The notes under the pieces: model-generated
What the model was told of the DNA's origin: nothing
The model's database searches: none
The model's input: the letters and a program-made list of their open reading frames with translations, nothing else
Assembly (NCBI GenBank): GCA_019636235.1
Contig: JAHBXW010000001.1
Location: 124,001-188,000, forward strand
DNA length: 64,000 nucleotides
Reading direction: 5' to 3'
From: Planctomyces sp.
GTDB taxonomy: Bacteria > Planctomycetota > Planctomycetia > Planctomycetales > Planctomycetaceae
Part shown: one piece after another, positions 9,726 through 19,614 of the stretch
How the letters are laid out: every line of letters begins with the position of its first letter
Position numbering within the stretch: position 1 is the first letter of the stretch
Position numbers and translations under genes: made by a program

Positions 9726-11606
9726 TTAGAACAAGCCGTGCAGCGGGCCGCCGGACGCCGCCAGCGCATCGACGCGGCGCGTCACGTCGGGGTCTTCCAC
9801 GAGCGGCGGCGCATGGTGCGGCTTGATCCGCGCGTCGATCACCAGCGCCCCGCGGCAGCCCCAGTGCTTCTCCTCGGTGAACGCGCCGACGCCGTCTATG
9901 TCCGCGGCCGGATCCGATCGGGTGAACGTCGCCCACAGCCAGTTCCGCAGCGATTCGGTCGCGAACCGGCTGTCGTCGACGAGCACGATCAGCGGAAACC
10001 GGTTGAGCGGATGGTCGTCCGCCAGCGCTTCGCAGAACCCTCGCAGGACGCCGTCCGAAGGCCGCTGCGACAGCCCGGCGCGCAGCCGTTCCTCGAGCGA
10101 AGCGGCGACTCCCTGATGCCGCGGCGCCGCGACGCAAACCACCCCCGGAAACGCCAGTCGAACATCGCCGAATCCGGGGGGCAGGGGACACTCGGACGGA
10201 ATCTCGGTCCGCAGCGTGCGGCGCGCCGGACCTGCCGCCGCGATGACGACCTTCGAGCCCGCGTTCAATCCGGCGCCGGAATAGTCCAGCGTGTCGATCG
10301 TCGTCCGCGTCTGGAAGTGCAGATCGCGCGTCCAGTCGACGCGCGCCAGCACGTGTTCAAGAACCGCGGCGACATTGTGCACGTCCAGAGCGGGATCGTC
10401 TTCGGCCGCGGCGATCCAGAGATACTTCGCCAGCGACAACTGCCCCTGTCCCAGGATCGCGTTCGCCTGCGTCAGGAGTTCCTGCGGCACGCGGTCCCGC
10501 GCGTACGGAACATAGCGCTCGTGGCCGATCGCGAGGAGCAGCGGATGGACGCCGGCAGCGTCGACCGCGTGCACGCCCTTGATCCCGGGCAACACAGACG
10601 GAATCGCCGGGCCCGTGAGTTCGTGAATGATCTCGCCGAAGCTCGTGTCTTCCTGCGGCGGACGCCCGACGACCGTGAACGGCCAGATCGCGTCCCGCCG
10701 ATGATGCACCGACGTCACCTTCAGCACGGGGAAGTCGTGGACCAGGCTGTAATATCCCAGGTGGTCGCCGAAAGGCCCTTCCGGCGCCTGCCGGTCCGGT
10801 TCGACGACGCCGCAAATGCAGAAGTCGGCGTCCGCCGCCAGAGGGAGCCCGTTCCGCTGGGGAATCATTCGCACCCGACGGCCGCCGAGCGCCCCGGCGA
10901 ATGTCAATTCCGACAACCCCTCGGGCAACGGCATGACGGCGGCCAGCGGCAGCGCCGGCGGTCCGCCGACGAAAATGTTCACTCGGAACGGCTCGCCCCG
11001 ACGCAGCGCGGCGGCATGGTGCATGCCGATGCTGCGATGAATCTGATAATGCAGGCCGACCTCCCGGTCCGGCTGATACGCATTGCCGGACAACTGAACT
11101 CGATACATCCCCAGGTTGGAGCGCATCCAGCCGGGCGCGGCCGCGTCTTCGCTGTACACCGCCGGCAGCGTGATGAACGGTCCGCCGTCCCCCGGCCAAC
11201 TGCGGATCGGAGGCAACTGTGAGATCGTTGTCTCGCCCCCCAGAACGGGGCCGGCGGAGACAAATTTCGGCCGCATCGCCCAGGCCGTCGGCAGCGCCCG
11301 AGCGTATCGAAACGGTCGTGCCAGCGCCGCTCCCGGGTCAATCTTCAGCTCCACCAGCCGGCGCACCTGTTCGAGCGTATCGCGGAACAGAAACCGCGTG
11401 CGGTCGATCGTCCCGAACAGGTTGCTGACGGCCGGGAACCCGCAGCCCTTCAGGCGTTCGAACAGCAGCGCCGGCCCGCCGGCCTGATAGACGCGTCGCT
11501 GAATTTCGGCCGCTTCGAGATCCGGATCGATTTCGTCCGGAATCCTGCGGAGCTGCCCGGTCCGCTCAAGGTCGAGCACGCATTCGCGCAGCGATCGGTA
11601 ACCCAT
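9726..11606 (-). CDS. UbiD-family prenyl-FMN decarboxylase, MqnP/long form
   Basis: A 626-aa member of the UbiD family, reversible decarboxylases that use prenylated FMN made by UbiX. The N-terminus (MGYRSLRECVLDLERTG, then DPDLEAAEIQRRV and GGPALLFE) and the body (LGMYRVQLSG, HYQIHRSIGMHHAAA, EGPFGDHLGYYS) are typical. The length exceeds classic UbiD (about 490 aa) and agrees better with the decarboxylases of the futalosine menaquinone pathway, so that is the more likely role; 4-hydroxy-3-polyprenylbenzoate decarboxylase is the alternative. The ATG at 11606 fits the conserved start. The next gene upstream, starting at 11974, is a small FmdB-like protein. No ubiX or other menaquinone genes are in the window. 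Confidence 0.85.
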   Translation of the reverse strand: MGYRSLRECVLDLERTGQLRRIPDEIDPDLEAAEIQRRVYQAGGPALLFERLKGCGFPAVSNLFGTIDRTRFLFRDTLEQVRRLVELKIDPGAALARPFRYARALPTAWAMRPKFVSAGPVLGGETTISQLPPIRSWPGDGGPFITLPAVYSEDAAAPGWMRSNLGMYRVQLSGNAYQPDREVGLHYQIHRSIGMHHAAALRRGEPFRVNIFVGGPPALPLAAVMPLPEGLSELTFAGALGGRRVRMIPQRNGLPLAADADFCICGVVEPDRQAPEGPFGDHLGYYSLVHDFPVLKVTSVHHRRDAIWPFTVVGRPPQEDTSFGEIIHELTGPAIPSVLPGIKGVHAVDAAGVHPLLLAIGHERYVPYARDRVPQELLTQANAILGQGQLSLAKYLWIAAAEDDPALDVHNVAAVLEHVLARVDWTRDLHFQTRTTIDTLDYSGAGLNAGSKVVIAAAGPARRTLRTEIPSECPLPPGFGDVRLAFPGVVCVAAPRHQGVAASLEERLRAGLSQRPSDGVLRGFCEALADDHPLNRFPLIVLVDDSRFATESLRNWLWATFTRSDPAADIDGVGAFTEEKHWGCRGALVIDARIKPHHAPPLVEDPDVTRRVDALAASGGPLHGLF

Positions 11607-11641
11607 GATGAATGGCCAGCGGTGCGCCGCGGCGGGCGTCG

Positions 11642-11974
11642 TCAGTCGAGGTGCGAGAAGTCAGAGCCAGTCGTCTTTTTGCCGCGCTTGATGACCTTCG
11701 GCCCCTTGCCGGTCGTCTTCTCGTAGGTCCCGTCGCCGCTTTTGACGTACTTCGTAAACCCCAGTTCGCCGAGACGCTTGTCGTCCTGCATCTTGCGATG
11801 CATCGAGCCTTCCGACCAGCTCCCGCCGATGTTCACCGCCTGAATCACCCGCCGCACCGGTTCGCCAGTTTCGGGGTGCTGCGTCAGCGCGTCGTCGGCC
11901 ATCCGCTGGACGAGTTCGAACCGGTCGCCGCCGGAACCGTCGGGAAGCACCACTTCATACACGTAAACTGGCAT
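11642..11974 (-). CDS. FmdB-like small protein lacking zinc-ribbon cysteines
   Basis: A 110-aa protein starting MPVYVYEVV, which resembles the start of FmdB/CxxC_CxxC_SSSS small zinc-ribbon proteins (MPxYxYxC..CG). The CxxC pairs are absent: the zinc-knuckle region is replaced by LPDGSGGDRFELVQRM and the protein contains no cysteine at all. The C-terminal half is Lys/Gly-rich and basic (GKGPKVIKRGKKTTG), suggesting nucleic-acid or ribosome contact, but that is inference. It lies 35 bp upstream of the UbiD-like gene on the same strand and is probably cotranscribed. Function unknown. Confidence 0.65.
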   Translation of the reverse strand: MPVYVYEVVLPDGSGGDRFELVQRMADDALTQHPETGEPVRRVIQAVNIGGSWSEGSMHRKMQDDKRLGELGFTKYVKSGDGTYEKTTGKGPKVIKRGKKTTGSDFSHLD

Positions 11975-12016
11975 CGCGTCTGCACCTCGAAACCCATCAC
12001 GCCCGGCGGCCGCCGG

Positions 12017-13840
12017 CTACAGTGTCCGCAGGAATTCTAGCAGCGCCTGCAAGTCCGGCTCGTCCAGCGCTCCGGACAACTGATGCCCGTAGTCTTCAAA
12101 CACCGCCCGCAGCGACGTCGCCCGGCCGTCATGGAACAGCGTGTCCCGCTGACTGACGCCGCGCAGCGACGGCGGATTGAATTTCGACGCCCCCGCCTCA
12201 TCGACCAGCCCGACGTCGTACACGCCGTTCGAAGTGTACGTCAGCGACGGGATATGGCATTCCCCGCAGCCCTCGCGGTGAAACACTGTCCGCCCCCGCT
12301 CGACGACGTCCCGCTCCGCGTCGGTGGCCGGCACATGCAGCGGCGGCGCGGGCTCCAGCGTATGCAGAAACGCGACCAGATCGGCCACCTGCTGCGCGGA
12401 TGGCCGCCGTCCCTGCATCGAGGATTCAATCGACTGCCGCACCTGGTCGTGCAGCTCCTTGAACTCGCCGTTCCAGGCCCAGGGATTGGCGTCCCGCGTG
12501 CCGAGCAGCGTCAGCACGCGCTTGGGCGTGCCAAACGTGTTGTCCCCCTTCGTGTCGATCAGACGGCCGTTCGAGTGCCCATCGGTGTGGCAGGAGTGAC
12601 AGCTCAACCAGCGATCGTGCGACAGTCCCGCACTGAAGAACAACCGCTCGCCCCGCGAGGCGGGCGTCTCCGGCGGCGCCGGCCCCAGCGGGATCAGGCC
12701 GTCCAGTTCGCCTTCCTCGACGTCCACCACCGCGATCGCATTCGTCAACTGGCTGACGGCGAACGCGCGCCGTCCGGAGGCATCAAGCAACACCTGCAGC
12801 GGCCGGTCCCCGACAGCGATCCGCGCTCGCGGCGACGCGAACGGATTGACAATCAACGCGTCTCCGGTTCCCGACAACGTGACCAGCCAATCGCCCGACT
12901 CCAGCTCGACGAGCCCCGCCGGATCCGCGGCGCCGAATCCAGGCTGCCCGAGCTGCAGCACGCGGCTGTCCCGATACAGGGCCGCCGACGGATCGAACAA
13001 CGAGGCCAGGGGGACGAGACGAATCACATTCTGTGCGAGCGTCCCCCAGTGGATGTCGTCGTTCGTTGTCTGCGCCTGTCCATTCGTCATCTGCTGGCTG
13101 ATCGCCAGCGTGCGGACATCCCGCGAGATCGCCAATCCCCGAATGTTTCCGCCGGGGATTTCCCGCAGGCTGATGAGCTGACCGGAAGGGAGGTCAACCA
13201 GCCCCAACTTGCCGCCGAAGGCATCAGCCACGATCAGCCAGTCCGTGCCGCTGGGGGACGCCAGCAGCCGCGGGGCGAACGGCAGGTCGATGACGGCCTG
13301 CGCCTGCAGGGCCTGCGATTCGGGCGCTCCCGAGATCGAAAACAGCGTCACGGTGTGAGACCACAGCGACGCGACGGCGACGAGCCGCAAATCATCCGAC
13401 CAGAGCAGGCTGACCGGATGGCGAGCCACGGGCGCTTCCGCGACGACCGCAACCCGGTCTTCGTCCATCCGCGACAGCAGGACCCGATGTCCGGCGGCGT
13501 CCGCCAGCAGAAACTCGCGATCCCGCGGGCCTGGCGCAATGGACGTCAGGCGTCCGCCGATCGCCGTTTCGGACACGAGAGGGAACGTGGCGGCATTCTC
13601 CGGAGCCGTTGTGGTTTCGACATCGACCAGCGACACCGTCCCGGTCGACTCGTTCGCCACAGCCAGCCGCCGGCCGGAATCGAGCAGCACCGCCCCCGAG
13701 GGCCGGCGCCATTCCGCGGCGTCGCGCGCGTCAATGGATTCGCCGCCGCCGCCGCCTTCCCCCCACGCGCCGCCCAGCAGCGCGAACCCCAGGAGACCTG
13801 CGGCGCACGTCAAAGTCGTTGTCCAGGCTGCTGTCCGCAT
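12017..13840 (-). CDS. exported beta-propeller/cytochrome c peroxidase-like haem protein
   Basis: A 607-aa exported protein with a Sec signal peptide (ATG at 13840). Residues from about 40 to 370 look like a YVTN/lactonase-type beta-propeller (repeated xxAVANESTGTVSLVDV and RRAFAVSQLTNAIAVVDV blades). The C-terminal 220 residues carry two CxxCH c-type haem sites, CHSCH at 414-418 and CGECH at 525-529, in the arrangement of the MauG/di-haem cytochrome c peroxidase family. It therefore probably sits in the periplasm and does electron transfer or peroxide chemistry with the propeller as a binding or scaffold domain. Proteins of this architecture are frequent in planctomycetes, but substrates are generally unknown. 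Confidence 0.82.
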   Translation of the reverse strand: MRTAAWTTTLTCAAGLLGFALLGGAWGEGGGGGESIDARDAAEWRRPSGAVLLDSGRRLAVANESTGTVSLVDVETTTAPENAATFPLVSETAIGGRLTSIAPGPRDREFLLADAAGHRVLLSRMDEDRVAVVAEAPVARHPVSLLWSDDLRLVAVASLWSHTVTLFSISGAPESQALQAQAVIDLPFAPRLLASPSGTDWLIVADAFGGKLGLVDLPSGQLISLREIPGGNIRGLAISRDVRTLAISQQMTNGQAQTTNDDIHWGTLAQNVIRLVPLASLFDPSAALYRDSRVLQLGQPGFGAADPAGLVELESGDWLVTLSGTGDALIVNPFASPRARIAVGDRPLQVLLDASGRRAFAVSQLTNAIAVVDVEEGELDGLIPLGPAPPETPASRGERLFFSAGLSHDRWLSCHSCHTDGHSNGRLIDTKGDNTFGTPKRVLTLLGTRDANPWAWNGEFKELHDQVRQSIESSMQGRRPSAQQVADLVAFLHTLEPAPPLHVPATDAERDVVERGRTVFHREGCGECHIPSLTYTSNGVYDVGLVDEAGASKFNPPSLRGVSQRDTLFHDGRATSLRAVFEDYGHQLSGALDEPDLQALLEFLRTL

Positions 13841-13935
13841 GGTCGATCCGCCGCGTCTGTCAGGCTATCGTCGCTGCCGCTTCGTTCTCTGCCAGGGCGG
13901 CAGGGCCTGCCCGGGATTGCCCATGCCGGGCCGCG

Positions 13936-15036
13936 TCATGTGGTCCGCTGCAGCTCGGACAACCGTAGCTGTCCGCAGGCCGCGTCGATGTCCGCTCCCT
14001 TCCGCTTCCTCACCGTGACGTTGATGCCGCCCCGCCGCAAGGCCTCGACGAACGCTTCGGTGCGCGGTTCGCTGGGAGTCTCCCATGCGACGGCCGCGAC
14101 CGGGTTCATGGGAATCACGTTGACGTGCGCGTTCCGCTCACGCAACAGCCCCGCCAGCCGACGCGCCTCCGCCGGATCGTCATTCGTCCCGGCCAGCAGA
14201 CAATATTCATACGTCACGCGCCGACCTGTCGCCGCAAAATAGTCATCGGCCGCGCTCAGGATCGCCTCGACGCCGATCCGCGCATTCACCGGCACGATCC
14301 GCGTCCGCAGCTCATCCTCCGGCGCATGCAGGGAGATCGCCAGATTGAACGGCGTGCCGTGCGCCGCGAGTTCCCGAATCTTCTCCGGCAGCCCGACCGT
14401 CGAAATCGTGATCCGCCGCGCTCCCAGCCCCAGCCCCCCCTTTTCGTTCAGCGTCTCCAGCGCCGGCAGCACGTGCTTCAGATTCGCCAGCGGCTCTCCC
14501 ATCCCCATCAGCACGACATTCGTGATCCGCTCCTCCCCCGACAGCAGCCGGTCCAGTCGCAGGATCTGATCCAGAATTTCGCCCGTCGACAGGTTCCGCT
14601 TCACCCCCATCAGTCCGCTCGCGCAGAACACGCAGCCCATCGCACAGCCCACCTGAGTGCTGATGCACACCGTCCGGCGGTCGTCTTCGCGCATCAGAAC
14701 GCATTCCACCTGCTCGCCGTCTCGCAACTCCAGCAGCAGCTTCTCGGTCCCGTCCTTCGACTTCTGATGCCTGACCACGGCGCCGCCGAAGTAATCGAAC
14801 TGCTCCTCGAGCGCCGTGCGGAGCGCGCCCGGCACATCATGCATTTCGCTGAAGCCCATCGCCCGCTTGCCGTAAATCCAGCGGCGGATCTGCTGAGCGC
14901 GGAAGCTGCGATCCCCTTGTGCAAGGCACCACGCGGCCAGGTCCGCGGAACTCAGGTCAGTGATCAGTGGGCGGGGCAATGCGATTCCAGGTCTGAACGT
15001 CGAGCGGCCAGGGGAATTCCGGGGCCGCGAACTCAA
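13936..15036 (-). CDS. rlmN: 23S rRNA (adenine-2503-C2)-methyltransferase RlmN (also tRNA)
   Basis: A radical-SAM methyltransferase that methylates C2 of A2503 in 23S rRNA and A37 of some tRNAs. The 4Fe-4S motif CxxxCxxC is at C131, C135 and C138 (CAMGCVFCASG). The resolving C-terminal cysteine is C354 (DAACGQLRL), and the family motifs VLMGMGEPLAN and ITISTVGLPEKIRELA are clear. The longest frame starts at a TTG at 15036 (366 aa). Family proteins usually begin just before the segment PRPLITDLSSADLAAW, so a TTG at 14979 may be the true start; neither has a good Shine-Dalgarno. It is followed 95 bp later by the haem/propeller gene on the same strand. Confidence 0.92.
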   Translation of the reverse strand: MSSRPRNSPGRSTFRPGIALPRPLITDLSSADLAAWCLAQGDRSFRAQQIRRWIYGKRAMGFSEMHDVPGALRTALEEQFDYFGGAVVRHQKSKDGTEKLLLELRDGEQVECVLMREDDRRTVCISTQVGCAMGCVFCASGLMGVKRNLSTGEILDQILRLDRLLSGEERITNVVLMGMGEPLANLKHVLPALETLNEKGGLGLGARRITISTVGLPEKIRELAAHGTPFNLAISLHAPEDELRTRIVPVNARIGVEAILSAADDYFAATGRRVTYEYCLLAGTNDDPAEARRLAGLLRERNAHVNVIPMNPVAAVAWETPSEPRTEAFVEALRRGGINVTVRKRKGADIDAACGQLRLSELQRTT

Positions 15037-15090
15037 GTATGGCAGCTTCCGGAAGGGAGTCGAGCCGAGCCGGCTGGCCTGTCGGCTCGT

Positions 15091-15702
15091 TCACCGGGCG
15101 CCGGCGACATCCTTTTTGTCCGGTCCGGCCGCCGCATCCACCGCGGAACGAATCGCCGCGATCGCCCCCTCGAAGGCCTTCCGCTGGACCCGCAATCCCA
15201 GCGGCTTCAACAGTCGGGGCAGGGGATGATGCAGCCGCGAAATCGCCCGAATGCCCAGCCACACCGTGTCATCCTCGCGATGCTCGACCCAGAACCGCGC
15301 ATCGCCGCGCTCGACGTGCCGCGGCAGAGTCCGATACGCGAACCCGAACCGTTTGACAGGGCCCGCATCGCTCATGACGTCGAAGATCCGGCAGGTGTTC
15401 ACCGACCACACGCCGTAGGTGTGCGCCGCGACCGCCAGCGTCGTTCCGACCGCGATTTCCGGAGGGCGGGGACGCACGCGGATCCAGGGCTGGTCGTAAT
15501 GTTTCCAGGTTCGGAGCGATTCGGCGGCCGCCTGCCATGCCGCAAGACCGGCTCCCAGCCGCGTTTCGAACTCGTCGATCCGGAATCCGGGAATCGTGCC
15601 GTCGGCGCGCGGCGTCGTGCCGATGTCCGGCAGCGGCTCGCGCGACGCATCCTCGATGCAACGGGCGATTGTCGCTTCGGAGGGCGGTCTCAACTGGAAC
15701 AT
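15091..15702 (-). CDS. DUF1990 family protein
   Basis: A 203-aa protein matching the pattern of the DUF1990 family: [15 protein letters not shown], then [59 protein letters not shown] and [16 protein letters not shown]. The family is small, cytosolic and of unknown function; it is found in actinobacteria, planctomycetes and plants. I chose the ATG at 15702 because the family begins near this point; the open frame extends to 15786 without recognisable content. It lies upstream of rlmN on the same strand (54 bp gap) and diverges from polX. Confidence 0.75.
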   Translation of the reverse strand: MFQLRPPSEATIARCIEDASREPLPDIGTTPRADGTIPGFRIDEFETRLGAGLAAWQAAAESLRTWKHYDQPWIRVRPRPPEIAVGTTLAVAAHTYGVWSVNTCRIFDVMSDAGPVKRFGFAYRTLPRHVERGDARFWVEHREDDTVWLGIRAISRLHHPLPRLLKPLGLRVQRKAFEGAIAAIRSAVDAAAGPDKKDVAGAR

Positions 15703-15850
15703 GCGGGCCGATCGTGTCGAAGGCTGGCGAGACCGACTAAGCTGCGCCTGCGGAGGGACTGTGCGGCGCTCCCTTCGCTCGCCCAACTTTGAGGACGCCT
15801 CGCGGGGCTGTCGAGCGTGCCCGCAGTCGGGATGTTTCTGGAGCGGCGGA

Positions 15851-17563
15851 ATGCAGAACGCGGAAATTGCGAGTCAGTTCGAGGAATTGGCCGACCTGCT
15901 TGAGATTCAGGGTGCGAACCCGTTCCGCGTCCGGGCGTACCGCAACGCCGCCCGCGCGATACTCGATTCCGCGGAGTCCGTCGGCGCGCTGGCCAGCGAC
16001 CTTGCGAAACTCTGCGAACTGCCCGGCATCGGAGAGGACCTCGCGAAGAAGATTCAAACGCTGGTGCAGACGGGCGCGATTCCGCAGCTCGAGGAGCTGC
16101 GGCAGCAGATTCCCAAAGGCGTTCTGGAGATGATGCGGATCCCCGGACTGGGGCCGAAGAAAGCCGCCGCGCTGTTTCACGACCTGAAGATTCACACGCT
16201 GGAAGACCTCCGCAAAGCCGCAGAGGCGAACCAGATTGCCGGCCTGAAGGGGTTCGGCAAGAAGACTCAGGATACGATCCTCAAGGGCCTCGAGCTGGCT
16301 GAGTCCGCCGGCCGGCGCGTGTACCTGATCGAGGCCAAGGCTGCCGCGGACGACATCGCCCTCGATCTGCAGCAGACGCCTGGCGTACAGCGCGTCATGG
16401 CGGCTGGCAGTTGTCGCCGCCGACTGGAAACGTGCGGCGACCTCGATCTGCTGGCCATCGCCGACGATTCCACGGCCGTCATGGACCGGCTGGCCGCCCA
16501 CCGCCTCGTGACGGGCGTGCTGGCACGGGGCGAGACAAAGCAACGCGTGCGTCTGGCGAAAGGGCTGGAACTGGACTTGCGAGTGGTGCCCGAGGAATCG
16601 TTCGGAGCGGCGCTGCAGTACTTCACGGGCTCGAAGGAGCACAACGTCGAGCTTCGCCGCCGCGCGCAGGAGCGTGGACTGAAGCTGAACGAATACGGGC
16701 TGTTCCGCGGGGACGAACGCGTCGCCGGGCGGACGGAAGAGGAAATCTACGCGGCCCTCGATCTCCCCTGGATTCCCCCGGAACTCCGCGAAAACCGCCG
16801 CGAATTCGCCCTCGCCGAACGCCATGCCCTCCCGGAGCTGATCGACCTCGCCGACCTCCGCGGCGACCTCCACATGCACACGACGGCCTCCGACGGCGCC
16901 GCCAGCATCGAAGAAATGGCCGAGTCCGCGAAAACCTACGGCTTCGAATACATCGCCATCACCGACCACTCCCAGCGGGTCTCGATGGCCAACGGCCTCG
17001 ACGCTCACCGGCTGCGGACTCACTGGCAGGAAATCGAGCGCGTTCGTCAGCGCGTGTCGGGCATCGAGATTCTGAAGGGGGTCGAATGCGACATCCTCGA
17101 AGACGCCCGACTGGACCTCGCGGACGACGTTCTCGCCGAAGCCGACTGGGTCGTCGCCGTCCTGCACTACGGCCTCAGCCAGCCGCGGGACCAGATCATG
17201 AAGCGACTGCTGACGGCCATCCGCAGCCCGCACGTGGACGCCATCGGCCATCCCACCGGCCGCCTTATCGGCCGCCGCAAGGGAGCTGATGTCGACTTCG
17301 AATTGCTGCTGCAGGCCGCGGCGGATTACGGAGTCATGCTGGAGATCAACGCGCATCCGAAGCGGCTGGACCTCGACGACATTCAGGCGGCCGCCGCGCG
17401 GGACCGCGGCATCCCGATCGTCATCAACACCGATTCCCACAGCCGGGACGGCTTCTCGATGATGGAGTTTGGCGTGTACCAGGCCCGTCGGGCGGGGCTC
17501 ACTGCCGCGGATGTCGCAAACACTCGCCCCTGGCCGGAATTCCAGAAGCTGCTGCGTCGTTGA
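15851..17563 (+). CDS. polX: DNA polymerase X family protein with PHP domain (PolX)
   Basis: A 570-aa bacterial family X polymerase, a gap-filling polymerase of base-excision repair with an attached PHP metal-dependent 3'-5' exonuclease. The N-terminal helical 8-kDa domain ([21 protein letters not shown]) is followed by helix-hairpin-helix motifs ([33 protein letters not shown]). The nucleotidyltransferase palm is [16 protein letters not shown], with its DxD metal ligands. The PHP domain starts at about residue 338 with [11 protein letters not shown] (H341, H343), IAITDHSQR and later INTDSHS. Length equals the family norm. ATG 15851 is preceded by GGAG. It diverges from the DUF1990 gene. Confidence 0.93.
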   Translation: MQNAEIASQFEELADLLEIQGANPFRVRAYRNAARAILDSAESVGALASDLAKLCELPGIGEDLAKKIQTLVQTGAIPQLEELRQQIPKGVLEMMRIPGLGPKKAAALFHDLKIHTLEDLRKAAEANQIAGLKGFGKKTQDTILKGLELAESAGRRVYLIEAKAAADDIALDLQQTPGVQRVMAAGSCRRRLETCGDLDLLAIADDSTAVMDRLAAHRLVTGVLARGETKQRVRLAKGLELDLRVVPEESFGAALQYFTGSKEHNVELRRRAQERGLKLNEYGLFRGDERVAGRTEEEIYAALDLPWIPPELRENRREFALAERHALPELIDLADLRGDLHMHTTASDGAASIEEMAESAKTYGFEYIAITDHSQRVSMANGLDAHRLRTHWQEIERVRQRVSGIEILKGVECDILEDARLDLADDVLAEADWVVAVLHYGLSQPRDQIMKRLLTAIRSPHVDAIGHPTGRLIGRRKGADVDFELLLQAAADYGVMLEINAHPKRLDLDDIQAAAARDRGIPIVINTDSHSRDGFSMMEFGVYQARRAGLTAADVANTRPWPEFQKLLRR

Positions 17564-18018
17564 CCGGCGGCAGGAGTGGGGATGACCTTCGTTCGAAATC
17601 GAGTCATCCGCCGCGGCGCGGACGCCGATCCAACGCGGTCCCCATCGCGCATTTGCGGAATGGCGCTGCGAGCGGTAAATTCCGCGCGGACGAAACTCCC
17701 GGTACGTGCTTTGCCTTGCGGGAGAAACGTATCCGGAAGCTCGGATTTTTTGCCTGCAATGCGCCCGAAAAGGGCAGGGATGCGCGATTTGTAAGCAGCG
17801 GCAGGCAGGCGGAGGCAAGCGTGTCGCTTGTCGACGCTGATGAGGAAAAAGCATGGAGAGGGATCGTCCGCAGGCGTGAATTGCGGAAATCCGAGTGTCG
17901 GCAGCGAGTCGGGGGCCAGCGGGCGTTCACGCAGGAACGCCGGACCTGTCCGATTCGAAGCGGCTCCGGAAAACATGCTGTAGCCTCGGCATCATGGTTT
18001 CCCCAGGAGAGACGTTGA
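17564..18018. other. glnA upstream region
   Basis: 455 bp between polX and glnA. Open frames cross it but their products are low-complexity and share nothing with known families, so I call it non-coding. It contains a sigma-54-like element at 17700-17716 and ends with the Shine-Dalgarno AGGAGA, 8 nt before the glnA ATG. The long 5' region is consistent with regulated glnA expression. Confidence 0.5.
17700..17716 (+). promoter_or_regulatory. candidate sigma-54 (-24/-12) promoter upstream of glnA
   Basis: The sequence CGGTACGTGCTTTGCCT has the invariant GG at 17701-17702 and GC at 17713-17714 separated by exactly 10 nt, and agrees with the consensus TGGCACG-N4-TTGCW at most positions (differences: T to C before GG, C to T after GG, and the last base). 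glnA is a classic sigma-54 target in Proteobacteria, which motivates the call. It would leave a leader of about 290 nt. No activator site was identified, so this is a suggestion. Confidence 0.3.
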
Positions 18019-19449
18019 ATGAGTAATTGGCCGAAGACCCCTAAGGAGTTCTTCTCGTTCTGCAAGGACAACAAGGCCGAGCAGATCGACCTTAAGTTCG
18101 TCGACATGCTGGGCACCTGGCAACACTGCTCGTACCCGATCGGCGAGATCGACGAGGGCGTGTTTGAGGCGGGGTTCGGCTTCGACGGCTCGTCGATCCG
18201 CGGCTGGCAGGCCATCAACGCGTCCGACATGCTGGCCGTGCCGGACGTCACCACCGCCCGCCTGGATCCCTTCTTCGCACGGCCGACCGTCAGCCTCATC
18301 GCCAACATCGTCGACCCGATCACCAAGGAAAACTACACCCGCGATCCCCGCTGGATCTGCCGCAAGGGCATCAACTACCTGAAGCAGACCGGCATCGCCG
18401 ACACCTGCTACATCGGCCCCGAGCCGGAATTCTTCATCTTCGACGACGTTCGCTTCTCCAACACTCAGCGGGGAGCGATGTATGAGATCGATTCCTCCGA
18501 GGCCGCCTGGAACACCGGCCGCCCCGAAGGAGCCGCCAACCTCGGCCACAAGATCGGCTACAAGGCCGGCTATTTCCCCGTCTCCCCCGGAGACACCCTC
18601 GGGGACGTCCGGGCCGACATGGTCGCCGAAATGGTCAAACTGGGCATCGTCGTCGAAGCCCACCACCACGAGGTCGCCACGGCCGGGCAGTGCGAAATCG
18701 ACATGAAGTTCGCCGAACTGCTGACCATGGCGGACCAGTTCATGTGGTACAAGTACGTCATCAAGAACGTCGCCAAGCAGCACGGCAAGACCGTCACGTT
18801 CATGCCCAAGCCGATCTTCGGCGACAACGGCAGCGGCATGCACACCCACATCTCGCTGTGGAAGGAAGGCAAGCCCCTGATGGCCGGCGACGGCTACGCC
18901 GGCATGTCGCAGATGGGGCTCTACGGCATCGGCGGCATCCTCAAACACGGACGGGCGCTCCTCGCCTTCTCCGCGCCCACGGTCAACAGCTACCACCGCC
19001 TGGTCCCCGGCTACGAAGCCCCCGTCACGCTCGCCATGAGCCAGCGGAACCGCTCCGCCGCCTGCCGCATCCCCATGTACTCGCCCAGCCCCAAGGCCAA
19101 GCGAGTCGAATTCCGCTGCCCGGATCCCGCCGCCAACGGCTACCTCAGCTTCACCGCGCTGATGATGGCCATGCTCGACGGCATCCAGAACAAGATCGAA
19201 CCGGGCGAACCGCTCGATCGCGACATCTACGAGATGACCCCCGAGGAACTTGCCGAGACCAACGTCGCCTGCAAGTCCCTCACCGAGTCCCTCGAAGCCC
19301 TCGAAGCCGATCACGACTTCCTCACCAAGGGAGACGTGTTCACCGAGGACATGATCGAAACCTGGATCAAGTGGAAGTTCGCCAACGAAGTCGATCCGGT
19401 CCGCCTGCGGCCGCATCCCTTCGAGTTCGACCTCTACTACAACTGCTGA
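18019..19449 (+). CDS. glnA: glutamine synthetase type I (GlnA)
   Basis: Dodecameric cytosolic enzyme that makes glutamine from glutamate, ammonia and ATP, the main ammonium-assimilation step. At 476 aa it matches the GSI-beta length. Visible signatures: [13 protein letters not shown] at the N-terminus, [10 protein letters not shown], the active-site EPEFFIFD, the ATP-site [14 protein letters not shown] and NRSAACRIP. The residue aligned with the adenylylation Tyr is present as Y404 in [10 protein letters not shown], so control by GlnE-type adenylylation is possible (no glnE here). ATG 18019 is preceded by AGGAGA. A hairpin at 19477-19509 probably ends the transcript, making this a single-gene unit. 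Confidence 0.97.
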   Translation: MSNWPKTPKEFFSFCKDNKAEQIDLKFVDMLGTWQHCSYPIGEIDEGVFEAGFGFDGSSIRGWQAINASDMLAVPDVTTARLDPFFARPTVSLIANIVDPITKENYTRDPRWICRKGINYLKQTGIADTCYIGPEPEFFIFDDVRFSNTQRGAMYEIDSSEAAWNTGRPEGAANLGHKIGYKAGYFPVSPGDTLGDVRADMVAEMVKLGIVVEAHHHEVATAGQCEIDMKFAELLTMADQFMWYKYVIKNVAKQHGKTVTFMPKPIFGDNGSGMHTHISLWKEGKPLMAGDGYAGMSQMGLYGIGGILKHGRALLAFSAPTVNSYHRLVPGYEAPVTLAMSQRNRSAACRIPMYSPSPKAKRVEFRCPDPAANGYLSFTALMMAMLDGIQNKIEPGEPLDRDIYEMTPEELAETNVACKSLTESLEALEADHDFLTKGDVFTEDMIETWIKWKFANEVDPVRLRPHPFEFDLYYNC

Positions 19450-19476
19450 TCCACGCAGTTGTTCCGATCTGAACCG

Positions 19477-19509
19477 CCGCAGCCCGGGGATCCGCTCTCC
19501 GGGCTGCGG
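19477..19509 (+). terminator. hairpin after glnA
   Basis: A perfect 11-bp GC-rich inverted repeat (CCGCAGCCCGG / CCGGGCTGCGG) with an 11-nt loop starts 27 nt after the glnA stop. There is no following T-run, so termination strength is uncertain; it may instead protect the 3' end of the message. Confidence 0.5.
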
Positions 19510-19614
19510 TCGCGCGCCGGGGTGTTCCCGACGCACCTCGCAGCCGATATCATCAACCCGGGTTGATTCGTTCGCCGCGCCCGCCCGGACGCGGCTCTGC
19601 CAGGACTTCCGCCG

